From positions 1-64,000 of the forward strand of contig CAZRHH010000004.1 of assembly GCA_964599885.1 (NCBI GenBank): DNA of 64,000 bases. The letters are read 5' to 3'. Below, piece by piece: positions 17,225 through 25,547 of this stretch. Made by a program: the position numbers and the translations under genes. Source of the DNA: CAZRHH01 sp964599885 (GTDB lineage Bacteria > Chloroflexota > Dehalococcoidia > DSTF01 > JACRBR01). A model generated the notes under the pieces. The model made no database searches, was not told where the DNA came from, and saw only the letters and a program-made list of their open reading frames with translations. The stretch's first letter is position 1. The number at the start of each line of letters is the position of its first letter.

Positions 17225-18112
17225 TTAGCGGCGGTCGCCCATGCCCGGGACGCGCCCGGTCCAGTCTGTGGGCGGGTTGAACGCCCGCGCCAGCGTGGCC
17301 AGCATGCCGCGGCGCTCTTGTCCCGGCCGCAGCCGAGCCTCGATCTCGCCCTGAATGATGCTGAAGATCGACGTGAAGAAGAGGTACCAGATCGCCGCGA
17401 CCGTGAGGAGTTCGAGCACCTGGAAGTTACGCGCGTACACACTCCCAGCCGTGAAGAGCAACTCTTCGTACGAAATCACGGATGCCAGTGACGAGTTCTT
17501 GAGCATCGCATTGAACTCGTTGCCCGTCGGCGGCACGATCACGCGCATCGCTTGCGGCAGGATGACGAGCCGCATCGCCTGCAAATTCGTCATGCCAAGC
17601 GACTTCGACGCGTCCATCTGGCCCCGCTCGATCGATTCGATGCCGGCCCGGACGATCTCCGCCATGTACGCGCCCTCATTGAACGCCAAACCGATCAGCG
17701 CAGCCTGGAACGGCGAAAAGCGCAGCCAGTCCTGGTGATACTGAAACGGGCCGATGCCAAAGTCATCGGGCGCGAGCAACGGTAGTCCGGCGTAGACAAA
17801 GATGATTTGCAGCAGCAGCGGCGTCCCGCGAAAGAACCAGACGTAAACACTGGAAGCCTGACGCATGACGGGCACGCGCAGATTGCGTGAGACCGCCGCC
17901 GCCACACCCAGTGCGATGCCCAGTACCTGCGCAAGCACCGAAATCTGCAGCGTGCGCCACGCCGCCTCGCGGATGATTGGCCGAAACAGATACTCGCGGA
18001 CGGTGCCGAAATCGAAGTCGGCGAGTAGCGGTAGCGGCAAAGAGTCAAGCATTTCGCCTGGCTTCTCTGGAGTGGCGGCAGCGGCCAGCGGACGATCCGC
18101 TGGCCGCTGCAT
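17225..18112 (-). CDS. Polar amino-acid ABC transporter permease (HisM/GlnP type)
   Basis: Inner-membrane permease of about 295 residues. The coupling-helix EAA motif is present (EIVRAGIESIERGQMDASKS, then LGMTNLQAMRLVILPQAMRV). The N-terminal part has the typical FRGTPLLLQI segment of the HisM/GlnP/ArtQ family. The gene begins just after the binding-protein gene, so the two are one operon. ATG 18112 is used; TTG 18115 and ATG 18052 are alternatives. No ATPase subunit gene follows; the next gene on this strand is the modular propeller protein. Confidence 0.93.
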   Translation of the reverse strand: MQRPADRPLAAAATPEKPGEMLDSLPLPLLADFDFGTVREYLFRPIIREAAWRTLQISVLAQVLGIALGVAAAVSRNLRVPVMRQASSVYVWFFRGTPLLLQIIFVYAGLPLLAPDDFGIGPFQYHQDWLRFSPFQAALIGLAFNEGAYMAEIVRAGIESIERGQMDASKSLGMTNLQAMRLVILPQAMRVIVPPTGNEFNAMLKNSSLASVISYEELLFTAGSVYARNFQVLELLTVAAIWYLFFTSIFSIIQGEIEARLRPGQERRGMLATLARAFNPPTDWTGRVPGMGDRR

Positions 18113-18127
18113 CAACCACAGTTCGTG

Positions 18128-19066
18128 CTATTCGAGCTTGCCCGCTTCGAGTCCCCACTTCGCGAGAATCTCGTCCACCGTGCCGTTCTCGCTGATCTCG
18201 TCGAACGCCGCCTGCAGGGCGTCGCGCAACGCCGTGCTGCTCTTGCGGATCGCGATGCCATACGGCGCCGGTTCGATCTGGACGGGCACCACCATCAGAT
18301 CGCCATCGCTCTGCTCGGCGGTATACGCCGCTACCGGGAAGTCCGCGATGTTGGCATCCGCCTGCTCCGCCGTCACCGCCAGCACGGCCTCCGGATCGGT
18401 CTGGAACCGCCGTACGGTGATCCCGTCGTTCCCGTCGTCCTGGCATTGCTGGTCGAGACCGCCCGGATCCGCTTCGGTTCCCAGCAACAGGTCAACGTGT
18501 GTCGTGCCCTCCTGAACAGCAACCGTCTTGCCGCAAAGATCCTCCGCAGAGTTGATCCCCGACGGATTGCCGGCGGCCACAACGATACCGGCGCCAGAAT
18601 TGAAGTACTCGACGAAGTCCACCTGCTCCTTGCGCGTCGCACTTGCCGTCATCGCCGACATGATGACGTCGTAACGCTCTGCATCGAGCGCCGGCAGCAG
18701 CCCATCGAACGCGCTGTTGTCGAACGTTGCTTCGACACCCAGCACTTCCGCCAGCGCGTTCGCTATGTCGATGTCCAGACCCACCGGCTCGTTCGTCGCC
18801 TCGTCGAGGAACTCGATCGGCGCGTAGGCGATGTCCGATCCAATGTTCAGCGTGCCGTCGTCGAGTTCCTCGATGTCCGAGATGTCGATCTCGCCCGATC
18901 CCGCCCCCGGCGTCGATCCGTCCCCTGCCGGACTTGATGCCGACGTTGCCCCCGTCGTCGGTGCGCTGTCCGGATCATCGTCATCATCGCCGCAGCCGGC
19001 CGCGAAGGCCGCCACGGCTAACAATGCGATCGATGCCAGCGTCGCCCGCTGTAGGTATGCGCGCAT
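18128..19066 (-). CDS. Amino-acid ABC transporter substrate-binding lipoprotein
   Basis: 312-residue lipoprotein of the periplasmic/surface family 3 solute-binding proteins. A signal peptide ends in lipobox AFAAGC (Cys25), followed by a low-complexity acidic and Thr/Ser linker. The mature domain has GSDIAYAPIEFLDE, EPVGLDIDIANALAE and FDGLLPALDAERYDVIMSAM, the signature of the family. GGAGGGAC lies before ATG 19066. It delivers an amino acid to the permease encoded directly downstream. Two cysteines (LCGKTV and QQCQDD) may form a disulfide. A structured leader candidate lies at 19234-19284. Confidence 0.93.
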   Translation of the reverse strand: MRAYLQRATLASIALLAVAAFAAGCGDDDDDPDSAPTTGATSASSPAGDGSTPGAGSGEIDISDIEELDDGTLNIGSDIAYAPIEFLDEATNEPVGLDIDIANALAEVLGVEATFDNSAFDGLLPALDAERYDVIMSAMTASATRKEQVDFVEYFNSGAGIVVAAGNPSGINSAEDLCGKTVAVQEGTTHVDLLLGTEADPGGLDQQCQDDGNDGITVRRFQTDPEAVLAVTAEQADANIADFPVAAYTAEQSDGDLMVVPVQIEPAPYGIAIRKSSTALRDALQAAFDEISENGTVDEILAKWGLEAGKLE

Positions 19067-19438
19067 GTGCGTCCCTCCGCTCCAACTTCGCTCCAACGAG
19101 CGCATCCCTGGCGCTCTCCAGAATCATCAGTGCTGGATCGATCGCCGTCAATTCACTCCGCGAAAAGATCGTATGACGCTTGACAACCCGGGAGGATGTC
19201 GACGAGCCGTGTGGGTGGCGAGGCGCGCTAAATGAGCAGCGGGAGACTCCGGTCGATGGGGGTGTTCCAGAGTCACCGCTGCTCACAACCTGTATCCACG
19301 GTGCGCTACCGAAAAGTAACGGGTGTGGAGCCCGGAATCTGCCGTTCGTTGAGCGCTGTCAATGCCAACGTTATTCCGCGCTCGCCCCATCGGCTGTACG
19401 CTCATCCAGTATGACGATCGGACTCAGGAGCAGTGAAC
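19067..19438. other. Divergent intergenic region
   Basis: About 370 nt separate the minus-strand binding-protein gene from the plus-strand oxidoreductase. No gene is supported. It holds a 51-nt stem-loop (19234-19284) and, on the minus strand, a TTGACA at about 19358-19364 without a convincing -10. Confidence 0.5.
19234..19284 (-). promoter_or_regulatory. Stem-loop in the leader of the amino-acid transporter operon
   Basis: GAGCAGCGG pairs with CCGCTGCTC (9 bp, perfect) and an inner GACTC pairs with GAGTC. It sits about 170 nt upstream of the binding-protein start. It may be an RNA leader or a DNA operator; it matches no riboswitch I know. Confidence 0.3.
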
Positions 19439-20533
19439 GTGCGGCCACGAATCGGCATCATCGGCGGCGGCAACATGGGCACAACCCACAGTAAGGTCGC
19501 CCACTTCCTGATCAAGCAGGGCCTCATTGATGGCGAACTCGTCGGGATCTGCGAGGCTGATCCGGAACGTCGCGAAAGCTTCGCCGCCTCAGCCCGCACG
19601 CCCTTCGTCACCGCCGACCCGGACGCGCTCATCGCGTGCGACGACATCAACACCGTCTACATTTGCACACCCACGTTCAATCACCGGATGCTCGCCGAAA
19701 AAGTGTGCGCCGCCGACAAGGCGCTGTTCTGCGAGAAGCCGCTCGCCTTCAATGCCGAAGATGCCGCGGCGATGAGCGCCGCCGCAAAGGCCGCCGGCAT
19801 CACGCACCAGGTCGGCCTCGTGATGCGCTTCTCCGCCGTGATGAACGCGATGCGTGGGCTGATCGACGATCCCGCCGCCGGTCGCGTCATGACGGCGATC
19901 CTCGTCGATGACCAGTTCTTTCCGATCCAGGGACACTACGCCAGCACATGGCGCGGTGACGTGTCGCAGGTCGGCGCCGGCACGCTGCTTGAGCACGCGA
20001 TCCACGACATCGACATCCTGATCTCGTTTTTCGGCCGCGTACAGCGCGTCCACGGCGCCATTCGCAACTTCGCCGGGATCGAAGGCGTCGAAGATCTGAG
20101 CAACGCGATGCTGGAGTTCGAGAACGGCGCCGTCATCAATCACGCGTCGATCTGGCACAACATCCTGCACCGCGGCTCCAGCCGCCGGATGAACGTGATC
20201 TGCGAGAACGCGCAGTTCAGTTGGGACGACAACGACTGGTCCGGGCCGATCCGCACGGAAACGCTGAGTGCCGGTGGCCGCCGCGACTTGTCGTCCGAGG
20301 AGATCATCGCGCGCCACATTGAGTTCGCGGCGGTCAGCGATGAGCGGCTGCGCGGCATCATGAGACCGGAGTCCGGTGGCCAGGAGTACGTGCTCGAAGG
20401 CTACAACTTCCTCAAAGCCGTCAGCGAAGACCGCTCGGCATCACCCGACTTTGATGTGGCGGTGTACGCCCATCGCGTCGTCGACGCGATCTATCAGTCC
20501 GCCCGCGAAGGCCGCCCGGTGGACCTGGGGTGA
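19439..20533 (+). CDS. Gfo/Idh/MocA family oxidoreductase
   Basis: NAD(P)-dependent sugar or cyclitol oxidoreductase of 364 residues. The N-terminal Rossmann motif is GIIGGGNMGTTH, and FCEKPLAFN carries the family EKP motif with the catalytic lysine. The C-terminal alpha/beta domain includes HAIHDIDILISFFG, with the conserved DxxH-like site. Start choice: AGGAG at 19426-19430 is 8 nt from GTG 19439 but only 2 nt from GTG 19433, so 19439 is preferred. Substrate unknown; the gene is separate from its neighbours. Confidence 0.9.
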   Translation: MRPRIGIIGGGNMGTTHSKVAHFLIKQGLIDGELVGICEADPERRESFAASARTPFVTADPDALIACDDINTVYICTPTFNHRMLAEKVCAADKALFCEKPLAFNAEDAAAMSAAAKAAGITHQVGLVMRFSAVMNAMRGLIDDPAAGRVMTAILVDDQFFPIQGHYASTWRGDVSQVGAGTLLEHAIHDIDILISFFGRVQRVHGAIRNFAGIEGVEDLSNAMLEFENGAVINHASIWHNILHRGSSRRMNVICENAQFSWDDNDWSGPIRTETLSAGGRRDLSSEEIIARHIEFAAVSDERLRGIMRPESGGQEYVLEGYNFLKAVSEDRSASPDFDVAVYAHRVVDAIYQSAREGRPVDLG

Positions 20534-20540
20534 CGTGTTG

Positions 20541-20798
20541 TCAGGCGGATTGGCGCCCAGCGCCCGGCTCGCCATTGAGGGTCGCTGTTACGCGCTCGAT
20601 GATCTCGGATGCAGGTCGCATGCCTTCGTCGGCTTCAATGACGATGAGTCGAATTCCAGCAAGAACGTCTCGTTCTTGCGACGAAAGATCAGTATCGTAG
20701 TCCGACTGCACGAGCCATTCTCCGAAATCGCGCTGACTAAGCCGCCCCTCAGTGAAGCGTTGCAGCACCATGCGGGTCTCGGAGCTCAGTTGATTCAT
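20541..20798 (-). CDS. Small hypothetical protein, start overlapping a divergent gene
   Basis: 85-residue acidic, helical protein on the minus strand (MNQLSSETRMVLQRFTEGRL, later DFGEWLVQSDYD). No family recognised. Its ATG (complement of 20796-20798) shares the palindrome CATG with the ATG at 20797 of the plus-strand gene, so the two genes start inside each other by two bases. The open frame could extend upstream over the other gene, but that would be antisense and is unlikely. The region is less GC-rich than its surroundings. Confidence 0.55.
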   Translation of the reverse strand: MNQLSSETRMVLQRFTEGRLSQRDFGEWLVQSDYDTDLSSQERDVLAGIRLIVIEADEGMRPASEIIERVTATLNGEPGAGRQSA

Positions 20799-21084
20799 GG
20801 CCAAACCATCCACTATTGAAATCACGCCGTCGGAGCTTGAGGACTTGTTCATGGCCCTCAAACTGTGGGAGAAGATCAACGGTGGCCATGTTACTGACGA
20901 ACCCATTCCCGAACGCGCCGTGCCGTCGCACGGGTATCCCGGGGGGACGAGCGATATCGTCCGGCATCGCAACGCGGGCTATCACGTGGCCACGACGCAT
21001 CGTATCACAATGCCGGACGGCACTATTCCGCATTGGGACGCGAAGGACATCCACATCGGCGACATCGTGGTTCTAGCGCGCTGA
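20797..21084 (+). CDS. Small hypothetical protein, divergent partner
   Basis: 95-residue protein of unknown function. It has an acidic helical N-terminus (ITPSELEDLFMALKLWEKIN) and a C-terminal part rich in His and Asp (HRNAGYHVATTHRIT, IPHWDAKDIHIGDIVVLAR). The close divergent pairing with the gene at 20541-20798 suggests a functional couple such as a regulator or toxin-antitoxin-like pair, but nothing in either sequence proves that. It ends 32 nt before the deacylase gene and may be cotranscribed with it. Confidence 0.6.
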   Translation: MAKPSTIEITPSELEDLFMALKLWEKINGGHVTDEPIPERAVPSHGYPGGTSDIVRHRNAGYHVATTHRITMPDGTIPHWDAKDIHIGDIVVLAR

Positions 21085-21116
21085 TTCGTCAAGAACGGCG
21101 GGGATAAGGATACCCA

Positions 21117-22598
21117 ATGCCAACCTACGACCTGATCATCCGCAACGGCACGATCATCGATGGCACCGGCGCGCCCGGACGCACCGGCGACCTCGCCGTG
21201 AAGGATGGCCGCATCGCCGCGATCGGCGATGTCTCCGGCGATGCGCGCCGCGAAATCGACGCGTCAGCGCGGGCTGTCACTCCGGGCTTCATCGACGTGC
21301 ATGCGCACGACGACGCAGCCGTCGTCCGCGATCCGGCGATGGACTTCAAGATCATGCAAGGCGTGACGACGGACGTCGTCGGCAATTGCGGCGCCGGCGT
21401 CGCACCAACGTCGGAAGCGTTTCGGCGATTCTTCGCCACCGGCCTCAGCCCGATCCTCGGCGAGTGCGACCTGCCGTGGACGACGAACGCTGAGTACTTC
21501 GACGCCGTCGACGCCGCGCACCCGGCCTGCAACGTCGCCGCGTACGTTGCGCACGGCGTGCTCCGATACAACGCGATGGGCATCGAGCGCCGCGAACCGA
21601 CTGACGCCGAACTCGACCGCATGAAAGAATTGCTCGCCGAGGGCATGCAGGCCGGCGCGATCGGTCTCTCTACCGGCCTCGTCTATCCGCCCGGCGCCTT
21701 CGCGAAGACGCCAGAACTCATCGAACTCGCCAAGGTGTCGTCCGAGTACGGTGGCATCTACACGAGCCACATCCGCGATGAGGGCGCACGCCTGCTCGAA
21801 GCCGTCGAAGAAGCGATCAGCATCGGGGAGCAGTCGGGCTGCCCGGTGCAGCTCTCGCATCACAAGGCCGCCGGCCCCGACAACTACGGCCTCACCGAGA
21901 GCTCGCTGCCGCTGATTGAAGCCGCCCGCCAACGCGGAGTCGACGTCACGATCGACGCCTATCCGTACGTTGCATCAAGCTCGTCGCTGGCGGCGATGGT
22001 GCGCATCGGGCGCGAGGAGTTGTTCGCGCGCACGCCCGCGATCATCGCGAGCGTCAAGTACAACAAGGAAGCGTACGAAGGAAAGTACGTCAGCGACATC
22101 GCCGACGCGCTCGACCTGCCGATCGGCGACACCTTGCAGAAGATCCTGCACGACGAGGAGAACACGCCGTCGGTGATCCTCTTCATCATGGACGAGGCGG
22201 ACGTCCGCCGCGTCATCGCCGACCCGCACGCGATGATCGGCTCCGACGGCCTGCCCACGGACGGCAAGCCGCACCCGCGCCTCTACGGCACGATGGCGCG
22301 CGTGCTGCAGGAATACGTGCGCGAGTCGCCGTTGATCACGCTCGAAGACGCCGTCCGCAAGATGACGTCGCTCCCGGCGAAGAAGCACCTCGTCCACGAG
22401 CGCGGCGTCCTGCGAGAGGGCTGGCACGCCGACATCGTCGTCTTCGATCCCGAAACGATCGCCGACCGCGCGACGTACGCCGACCCGCGCCAGTACCCCG
22501 CCGGCATCAACTACGTCATCGTCAACGGCGAGATTGCGGCGGAAGCGGGCGCGCAGACGGCGGCGCGCGCGGGGCGGATGCTGCGGCGGGGGGTGTGA
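21117..22598 (+). CDS. N-acyl-D-amino-acid deacylase (D-aminoacylase, amidohydrolase superfamily)
   Basis: Hydrolyses N-acyl-D-amino acids using one or two zinc ions. 493 residues, normal for the family. Metal ligands and signatures are present: GFIDVHAHDD near residue 60, VVGNCGAGVAP near 92, YTSHIRDEG near 220, LSHHKAAG near 250 and IGSDGLPTDG near 375. The C-terminal VHERGVLREGWHADIVVFDP and GINYVIVNGE form the beta-sandwich domain. It begins after a GGATAAGGA ribosome site. In context it may recycle D-amino acids or cell-wall derived acyl compounds. Confidence 0.93.
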   Translation: MPTYDLIIRNGTIIDGTGAPGRTGDLAVKDGRIAAIGDVSGDARREIDASARAVTPGFIDVHAHDDAAVVRDPAMDFKIMQGVTTDVVGNCGAGVAPTSEAFRRFFATGLSPILGECDLPWTTNAEYFDAVDAAHPACNVAAYVAHGVLRYNAMGIERREPTDAELDRMKELLAEGMQAGAIGLSTGLVYPPGAFAKTPELIELAKVSSEYGGIYTSHIRDEGARLLEAVEEAISIGEQSGCPVQLSHHKAAGPDNYGLTESSLPLIEAARQRGVDVTIDAYPYVASSSSLAAMVRIGREELFARTPAIIASVKYNKEAYEGKYVSDIADALDLPIGDTLQKILHDEENTPSVILFIMDEADVRRVIADPHAMIGSDGLPTDGKPHPRLYGTMARVLQEYVRESPLITLEDAVRKMTSLPAKKHLVHERGVLREGWHADIVVFDPETIADRATYADPRQYPAGINYVIVNGEIAAEAGAQTAARAGRMLRRGV

Positions 22599-22649
22599 GA
22601 GGCGCGCGAGGTAGCGGGCCTTGCCTAGTCGGGAAACGCGCGCGCCGAC

Positions 22650-23126
22650 TCAGGCGGCGCTGAAGCCCGAGTCGAGTTCATCGAGATCGGCATTGAAGTC
22701 GAAGATCAGCTGGATCGGTTCTCCCGTATTCCCGTTGTCGTTGAAACTGTCAGCGTCCGTCTTGAGCTGGTGGCAATCGGCAACGATACCCTGACGCCGC
22801 TGCTGAAGAGAAACCTCCATGTGTCCGCGCGATGCCGTGCGAATATCATCCCACATGCTCGCCTGCTCTCCCTTCTCGCGCTTGGGCAACCGAACAACGT
22901 GCTTCGTCCGCACGCGGCGCCCCTGGGCGTCAGTGTAATACTCATCCCGCAATGCCCGCGCAAACTGATCGACGCACTGGCGGATCAATGCTCCCGGCTG
23001 GGGCTTCCAGTGGTTGTTCGCGATCGCCCAGTTCGCTACGTCGCGCAGTGTGGTGGGACCGGCGATACCATTCTCGGCCTGGTATCGGCGGAACAGGCCC
23101 TGCATCTGCTCGTTGAACGTAGACAC
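22650..23126 (-). CDS. Unknown protein, third gene of the HigBA-ImmA locus
   Basis: About 158 residues with no family I recognise. The N-terminal half looks like a helical domain (MQGLFRRYQAENG, TLRDVANWAIANNHWKP), the middle is basic (RTKHVVRLPKREKGEQ), and the C-terminus is acidic (LIFDFNADLDELDS). It follows the HigA-ImmA stop by about 20 nt on the same strand, so all three genes are likely one transcript. Start: AAAGGA is 7 nt from GTG 23126 but only 1 nt from GTG 23132, so 23126 is preferred. The basic middle could bind nucleic acid; this is a guess. Confidence 0.7.
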   Translation of the reverse strand: MSTFNEQMQGLFRRYQAENGIAGPTTLRDVANWAIANNHWKPQPGALIRQCVDQFARALRDEYYTDAQGRRVRTKHVVRLPKREKGEQASMWDDIRTASRGHMEVSLQQRRQGIVADCHQLKTDADSFNDNGNTGEPIQLIFDFNADLDELDSGFSAA

Positions 23127-23148
23127 ATTCACATCCTTTGGCTGTTGG

Positions 23149-24291
23149 TTAGACGTTGCCCGGCAGTTGGGATCCCCAGCCGTCAGTCAATGTGGAACCG
23201 ATAACGATTTGGCGGATCGGGACGAGCAGTTTTCGGAGGTTGGCGTAACTGATTTCATGGAGGTGCTGTAGTTGGCCAACAACAATGCCAGCATGTACCC
23301 CCGTCGTCCGGGCGAAGTTGTTCACGCGAGTAGCAGAAAACAACGGTCGAACACGAAGAACAAAGTCATGCAGCTGTTCCTTCGGAATCAGTGAGTTAAC
23401 GGCGAAATCATCCGCGCGCCGTTCCGCCTCCGACTTTTCGCCCGCCAATAAACGCACCTCGTTAACTATCTCCTGATCGAGGACTGTGCCGTCCTCAAAC
23501 AAGATGTGGGCGATCTCGTGCATCAAGGTGTGCCAAAAGTGGTCGATCCTGTCGTACCGGAGCGAAAGAACCACGACAGGAGCGTTGTCGAGCCAGAAGG
23601 AAGCACCATCAATTTTGGTGCCAGTGAGAGCCTCAACCATCAGGAAGCGGACGCCGTATTCTGAAAGGAGTTTGGGTACGTGGCGGGCGTTCTCGGGTTC
23701 ATTCGCCAATTCTTTCAGTTCCCGTACGAGGGCGGGCAACTGCGCGCGAGAAAATGATTGCGTTGCGACGGCGGGCGCGAGCTGTCTGACTCTGCAAAGC
23801 CACGCGAGTTGAGCCGGAGAAGGTTTCTCATCATAGGATGTTGATTTGCGTGCCGCGTGCGCAAACTGCGGTTCGTCATCGAGAGTATCGATCCTCAGAA
23901 ACTCCAATACCGCCAGCTCCAAAGCACCAATGTCACGCGTATCCTCGATCCAGTTCCGGCGAATCATTTCCCGCACCGGTGCCTTTGCGTACAAGCGCGC
24001 TCGTCGTGACACGGTGTCATCACGGTTGACGCGCGAGAGCCGGTACATCGATTCGAGATTGAGCCAGTACTGCGCACTTCCGCCGAGCGCGTCAGCGAGT
24101 GACTGGGCCGTCTCCGGCGTGATCCCGCGCTTTGCAGAGAGAATCTCGTGGACAACTGTGGGGCCGCGGCCGAGAATTTCGGCGAGGTCTGTTTGCGTCC
24201 AGCCACGCGCCTCGAGCTCGTCCTGCAAGAACTCGCCCGGGGAGAATACCTCGGCCGGGATCAGGTGCTCATTGCTCCTCTCGTGATTCAT
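23149..24291 (-). CDS. higA: HigA-family antitoxin fused to ImmA/IrrE metallopeptidase
   Basis: 380 residues. Residues about 17-90 are a HigA-type XRE helix-turn-helix (SPGEFLQDELEARGWTQTDL through ALGGSAQYWLNLES). The C-terminal half is an ImmA/IrrE zinc peptidase: HTLMHEIAHILFEDG gives HEXXH (H258, E259, H262), with a downstream AERRADDFAVNSLIP. The ATG directly follows the toxin TAG with no gap. In HigBA systems the antitoxin neutralises the RNase and represses the operon; in ImmA systems the protease cleaves a repressor. Joined in one chain, the protease could control its own HTH or a partner. The toxin-first gene order is typical of higBA. Confidence 0.88.
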   Translation of the reverse strand: MNHERSNEHLIPAEVFSPGEFLQDELEARGWTQTDLAEILGRGPTVVHEILSAKRGITPETAQSLADALGGSAQYWLNLESMYRLSRVNRDDTVSRRARLYAKAPVREMIRRNWIEDTRDIGALELAVLEFLRIDTLDDEPQFAHAARKSTSYDEKPSPAQLAWLCRVRQLAPAVATQSFSRAQLPALVRELKELANEPENARHVPKLLSEYGVRFLMVEALTGTKIDGASFWLDNAPVVVLSLRYDRIDHFWHTLMHEIAHILFEDGTVLDQEIVNEVRLLAGEKSEAERRADDFAVNSLIPKEQLHDFVLRVRPLFSATRVNNFARTTGVHAGIVVGQLQHLHEISYANLRKLLVPIRQIVIGSTLTDGWGSQLPGNV

Positions 24292-24588
24292 CTAGTGGTA
24301 ATCCTCGATCTTTTTCACCAAGACGATCTTGTTGGGAGCCGCCCCGGTCAGCTCTACGATCAGCCGGTACTGGTCGTTCAGGCGGAGTGAATGCTCATGC
24401 TGCCGTTTCCCTGCTAGTCGCTCGAACCGCAACGCCGGTCGTGCGTATAAATCGCGCTCATCAACAGCTGCACTTATCGCTTGCGTCGTCTTACGAAATC
24501 CCTTGACTAGGGCGAGAGACAGTCCTGCCGTAAAGCCCTTCTCCGTGTAGAGCCTCGTCAGCTTGGCGTCCGCGAATTCCATTTCCAT
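24292..24588 (-). CDS. higB: HigB/RelE-type toxin
   Basis: 98-residue predicted mRNA interferase of the RelE/HigB fold. Characteristic parts are RPALRFERLAGKRQHEHSLR, LNDQYRLIVEL and the C-terminal KIEDYH, typical of HigB. It is immediately upstream of the antitoxin gene, with TAG abutting ATG. An upstream extension is open for 33 more codons, but it would run through the operator and promoter, so the start at 24588 (or 24582) is used. No Shine-Dalgarno is visible. Confidence 0.87.
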   Translation of the reverse strand: MEMEFADAKLTRLYTEKGFTAGLSLALVKGFRKTTQAISAAVDERDLYARPALRFERLAGKRQHEHSLRLNDQYRLIVELTGAAPNKIVLVKKIEDYH

Positions 24589-24589
24589 C

Positions 24590-24621
24590 GGTTCGGGCGA
24601 TCTTATTCGATCGTCCGAACC
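24590..24621 (-). promoter_or_regulatory. Inverted-repeat operator of the higBA locus
   Basis: GGTTCGGGCGATC, a 6-nt spacer TTATTC, and GATCGTCCGAACC: 13-nt arms with a single mismatch, ending one base upstream of the toxin start. This is the place expected for autoregulation by the HigA HTH. A second perfect palindrome AACTATAGTT lies at 24627-24636. Confidence 0.6.
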
Positions 24622-24781
24622 AACGCAACTATAGTTATCATGTTCTGCAGGAAATAGCAATATAGTATCCTCACGTTTTCCGGACATCGTGAAGATGTCG
24701 ATACTCCTCCCTCGCCACGCTGCTTTCCTGTAGGAAAGTGCCAGATTTCACAAGGTTTGACGCGCGATCGCCGAAAACCCG

Positions 24782-24809
24782 TTGACCGAAGCTCTGGAGG
24801 CGGTACAAT
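24782..24809 (+). promoter_or_regulatory. Sigma-70 type promoter of the heme operon
   Basis: TTGACC at 24782-24787, 16-nt spacer, TACAAT at 24804-24809. Transcription would begin near 24816, which rules out the GTG at 24813 as a start codon and points to TTG 24849. Confidence 0.65.
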
Positions 24810-24848
24810 TCTGTGTGCCTCGAACCTCGAACCGGAGATTGCACAGAT

Positions 24849-25547
24849 TTGCCGAGCTTTCACGCCCCTGAACCTGCCGTAGCCTCCCTCGCGCTTGCCG
24901 ATGGCGATCGCTGGCTGACGCTTGGCCAGGCCTGCCGCCTCCTCAATGTCGACGAATCGACGTTGCGGCGCTGGGCCGATGCCGCGCAGGTGCGCACGTT
25001 CCGCACCCCTGGCGGCCACCGCCGCTTCGCCGAGGGCGACGTCCGCGCGATCATGAACGGCCGCACCCGCAAGCAATTCTCCGACGTCGGTGATCTCGCG
25101 ACGCGCCGCATCCGCCAGCAACTCCACCGCAAGGATCACGGCGCCTGGTACGACACCGTCGACGAGGCGCAGCGCGAGAAGCTGCGTCCGCTCGGCCGCC
25201 GCCTGATGGCGCTTGTCGCCGACTATCTCGCAAAGCGCGGGCGCAAGACGTCGCTGCTCGAAGAAGCGCGCGTGACGGGCGCCGAGTACGGAATCGAGCT
25301 CGCGCACTCCGGTATGTCGCTGTCGCAGGCGATGGAGGCGTTCACGTTCTTCCGCCGCAGCCTCGATCAGTCGGCGAAGCAGGCGCTGGCGAAAGCCGGC
25401 AGCGCGCCGGCCGATTCCGTCGACGTGTGCGAGCAGATCATGGCCCTGGCCGACGAGGTGCTGCTCGGCATCGCCGGCGCCTACGAACACGAGTCATCGT
25501 CCGCGGCGCCAGCAGAAGCGACAGCCGAAGGGCGTGGCGATGCCTGA
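24849..25547 (+). CDS. BldC/MerR-like HTH regulator with C-terminal RsbR-like helical domain
   Basis: 232-residue predicted regulator at the head of the heme/siroheme operon. Residues about 20-68 form an excisionase/MerR-type winged helix (LTLGQACRLLNVDESTLRRW, then TFRTPGGHRRFAEGD). A long helical C-terminal region (RPLGRRLMALVADYLAKRG, AEYGIELAHSGMSLSQAMEA, FFRRSLDQ) resembles the N-terminal RsbT-coantagonist domain that senses ligands in some regulators. The ligand could be heme or a tetrapyrrole by context only. The start is TTG 24849 with GGAGA 10 nt before, because the promoter at 24782-24809 overlaps the more upstream GTG. Confidence 0.82.
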   Translation: MPSFHAPEPAVASLALADGDRWLTLGQACRLLNVDESTLRRWADAAQVRTFRTPGGHRRFAEGDVRAIMNGRTRKQFSDVGDLATRRIRQQLHRKDHGAWYDTVDEAQREKLRPLGRRLMALVADYLAKRGRKTSLLEEARVTGAEYGIELAHSGMSLSQAMEAFTFFRRSLDQSAKQALAKAGSAPADSVDVCEQIMALADEVLLGIAGAYEHESSSAAPAEATAEGRGDA

